Assembly: GCA_964653285.1 (NCBI GenBank)
Contig: CAZZEX010000162.1
Coordinates: forward strand, 1 to 6,792
Reading direction: 5' to 3'
DNA from: CAZZEX01 sp964653285
GTDB taxonomy: Bacteria; Chloroflexota; Anaerolineae; B4-G1
Length of the DNA: 6,792 nt
Shown here: positions 5,596 to 6,792 of the stretch, one piece after another
Numbering within the stretch: the first letter of the stretch is position 1
Layout of the letters: every line of letters begins with the position of its first letter
Notes under the pieces: model-generated
What the model was told of the DNA's origin: nothing
The model's database searches: none
What the model saw: only the letters and a program-made list of their open reading frames with translations
Program-made: the position numbers and the translations under genes

Positions 5596-5646
5596 TGCCG
5601 CCAGCGGCCGCCGTGCCCACCAGATGTGCAGCGTGGAGATGTGCCC
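5596..5646 (-). pseudogene. 17-codon N-terminal fragment of DUF1156 methylase
   Basis: Minus-strand reading gives GHISTLHIWWARRPLAA, the hallmark N-terminal motif of DUF1156/COG1743 methylases, which normally continues as SRA. Here it instead becomes IPSVCYNIRAETP, which is the toxin-antitoxin promoter region read as protein. On the other side it is fused in frame to an unrelated sequence ending LSELD. A family-specific motif flanked by two joins within 51 bases. Confidence 0.7.
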
Positions 5647-5758
5647 GTCGAGTTCTGACAAATCAATGCCCAACTCGTGCAACAAGACTTCCTGATGACT
5701 CTCAACCTGATGCGCCCACTCGAAGAAGCCGTGGTTGAACATCTCAAACAGGAAAGGG

Positions 5759-6085
5759 TTACTCTTGAGGACGGTGGGCCTCCAGGGCTTTCGCAGCGGC
5801 CTCAGTCTCGCCACGCATCGCGTCGTAGGCAGCCACCTGGTCGGCCATGTCCAGCAAGTGCTGAATCTCCTGCGCTTCGTCGGGTGGGGTATGGCGCAGC
5901 ACCGCTTGCCCCATACTGCGGATTTGGTTCAAGCGTTGGCTTGCGTCCCCTTGACCTCGCCTGGAGGCCAGTGAAGAGGTGCGCGTCCGAGGGCGCTTCC
6001 GATCCTTGCGCATACAACAGTGCTTGTACTTCTTCCCGCTGCCGCAGGGGCAGGGATCATTGCGTCTGGGTTTCTTTGTACTCAC
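5759..6085 (-). CDS. SEC-C motif zinc-binding protein, probably 3'-truncated
   Basis: A 108-residue protein from a GTG start at 6085. Residues 9-24 (NDPCPCGSGKKYKHCC) are a full SEC-C motif, with zinc ligands Cys12, Cys14, Cys23 and Cys24 (His22 nearby), as at the end of SecA and in many stand-alone proteins. A basic linker (RKDRKRPRTR) and a helical segment (SMGQAVLRHTPPDEAQEIQH, then LLDMADQVAAYDAMRGETEA) follow. Relatives normally continue well past KALEAHRP; here the frame ends in QE-stop at 5759, right where a different protein starts in another frame, so the C-terminus looks lost. It starts 23 bases after the upstream 194-aa gene's stop and is likely cotranscribed. The start has only a weak upstream AGGAAG. 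Function unknown; metal binding is the safe claim. Confidence 0.7.
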   Translation of the reverse strand: MSTKKPRRNDPCPCGSGKKYKHCCMRKDRKRPRTRTSSLASRRGQGDASQRLNQIRSMGQAVLRHTPPDEAQEIQHLLDMADQVAAYDAMRGETEAAAKALEAHRPQE

Positions 6086-6108
6086 TGCTTCTCACTTCCT
6101 ATCCATCA

Positions 6109-6693
6109 TCAGAACAACTCAAAGAATGTATCGGTGCCCAGAGTGGGGATCAATTGCCGGGCCAACCGATCCACCGGTCCCGTGGGTCGGATTTCAAACC
6201 ACTCGTCGCGGCCGCCGTAGTGCATACGCTCCACTCGGAAGGTGCGGCGCTTCGCATCGGCCAGGATAAAGCGCAGCACCGGCGTGAATCGAGCGTAGCG
6301 CTCCCGCTCGGCACGTATGCGGTCGTCCAGTCCGGGTATCCTAAGAGCCTGTTGTCCTAAAGCCCGGATCAGGTCTTCGGCATCCGGCCCGACCTGCTCA
6401 TAGATCTCAATTCGGTCGTGCTTGACGCTGACGCGGTAGTTGCGCGACTTGGGATGCCGTTCCACTGCCGCCTCGACCGCTGCGACTTCCTCCGGCCGGA
6501 TCTGCGCCGGGCGGTCTTTTTTCAGGAAGACGAGTCCGTTGACGCTTTCACCGATCTTGAAACCCTCTGGTATCTCTTCCACGGGTTTGCCCTTCGGCTC
6601 GCGGGCGAAGTAGTAGCGGGGCTTGCCGGTTTTGGTGACACTCTGGCACAGATAGTGGGTCATACCTTTGCGGTTGGTGTAGGTAACGGGCAT
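6109..6693 (-). CDS. Conserved hypothetical protein (TYTNRKG N-terminus)
   Basis: A 194-residue soluble protein starting MPVTYTNRKGMTHYLCQSVT, then KTGKPRYYFAREPKGKPVEE, IPEGFKIGESVNGLVFLKKD. Charged helices (PEEVAAVEAAVERHPKSRNY) and a beta-rich C-terminal part (FTPVLRFILADAKRRTFRVE) follow. I remember similar hypothetical proteins with this N-terminus in other bacteria, but no function. The ATG at 6693 is chosen because AGGAG lies 7 bases upstream; the open frame runs back to 6765 through a terminator hairpin, so that extension is not coding. The SEC-C gene follows 23 bases downstream. No membrane segment or signal peptide. Looks complete. Confidence 0.75.
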   Translation of the reverse strand: MPVTYTNRKGMTHYLCQSVTKTGKPRYYFAREPKGKPVEEIPEGFKIGESVNGLVFLKKDRPAQIRPEEVAAVEAAVERHPKSRNYRVSVKHDRIEIYEQVGPDAEDLIRALGQQALRIPGLDDRIRAERERYARFTPVLRFILADAKRRTFRVERMHYGGRDEWFEIRPTGPVDRLARQLIPTLGTDTFFELF

Positions 6694-6714
6694 GCGTTCA
6701 CTCCTCATTATCTC

Positions 6715-6746
6715 AAAACAAAAAGCCCCACCCGGTAGGGTGGGGC
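6715..6746 (-). terminator. Intrinsic terminator of a gene beyond the right edge
   Basis: GCCCCACCC (6725-6733), loop GGTA, GGGTGGGGC (6738-6746): a perfect 9-bp GC-rich stem. On the minus strand it is followed by TTTTTGTTTTG (from A-rich 6715-6724). It would end transcription coming from the right, only ~20 bases before the start of the 194-aa gene at 6693. Confidence 0.85.
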
Positions 6747-6792
6747 AGTATTGACGTTGGGGCAACCGGCCGGGGACTCAGCCCCACCGGTG
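6747..6792. other. Right-edge intergenic sequence
   Basis: No gene is supported here. It contains a GC-rich block ccggggactcagccccaccgg with a GGGG/CCCC stem, perhaps the end of another repeat or gene outside the window. Confidence 0.3.

Larger units (their letters stand above)
5539..5772 (-). pseudogene. Fusion reading frame: unknown fragment joined to methylase fragment
   Basis: The open frame VLKSNPFLFEMFNHGFFEWA, HQVESHQEVLLHELGIDLSE, LD (5772-5647) has convincing codon use and aromatic-rich helices but no family I recognise and no start codon of its own. It sits out of frame with the SEC-C gene, which ends at 5759, so the two overlap by a few codons at a frame shift. It continues without a stop into the DUF1156 motif and ends at TGA 5539. 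Probably a fragment of one gene spliced to another by deletion. Confidence 0.5.

Noticed and set aside
5677..6360. 227-codon plus-strand open frame
   Set aside because: Antisense to the SEC-C and 194-aa genes; low-complexity Arg/Pro/Ser composition typical of a GC-rich shadow.
6694..6765. 24-residue N-terminal extension of the 194-aa protein
   Set aside because: It runs through the intrinsic terminator; the ATG at 6693 has a strong ribosome-binding site.

Overview
The window looks like a GC-rich bacterial metagenome contig, most likely Chloroflexota (Anaerolineae-like). That is inferred from the caspase-like protease with PHISYY repeats and a YLPLALSG-type linker, the UPF0175/DUF3368 toxin-antitoxin pair, and small dispersed repeats. 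No rRNA, tRNA or marker gene fixes the taxonomy. I see no tRNA, rRNA or CRISPR array.

Layout. On the plus strand, 73-1629 encodes a caspase-like (C14) peptidase behind five beta-rich repeats; its true 5' end is broken. It is followed at once by an 88-codon piece of a ribose-type ABC permease (1630-1898), which runs head-on into minus-strand sequence. Everything from about 1900 to 6700 reads on the minus strand. From right to left it holds an intrinsic terminator for an off-window gene, a 194-aa unknown protein, a SEC-C zinc-binding protein, a piece of an unknown protein fused to 17 codons of a DUF1156 (COG1743) DNA methylase, a UPF0175 antitoxin and DUF3368 PIN-like toxin with their own promoter and operator, a second DUF1156 piece carrying the SAM-binding motif, the tail of another gene, a 398-aa HEAT-like protein, a 149-aa HEPN protein with an RNWAVH motif, and an ATPase of the DUF499 (COG1483) type. 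The ATPase is split into a Walker A piece and a Walker B piece by a ~180-bp MITE-like element with 37-bp inverted ends.

Interpretation. DUF1156 methylases and DUF499 ATPases are known to occur together in defence islands. With the HEPN protein between them, the simplest reading is the wreck of a restriction-like or abortive-infection operon that has been broken by internal deletions, a toxin-antitoxin insertion and a MITE-like element. The intact genes are probably the HEAT-like protein, the HEPN protein (possibly with an altered tail), the antitoxin, the 194-aa protein and the catalytic part of the caspase. The many abrupt joins between unrelated gene pieces could also come from assembly or amplification chimeras; reads spanning the joins would decide.
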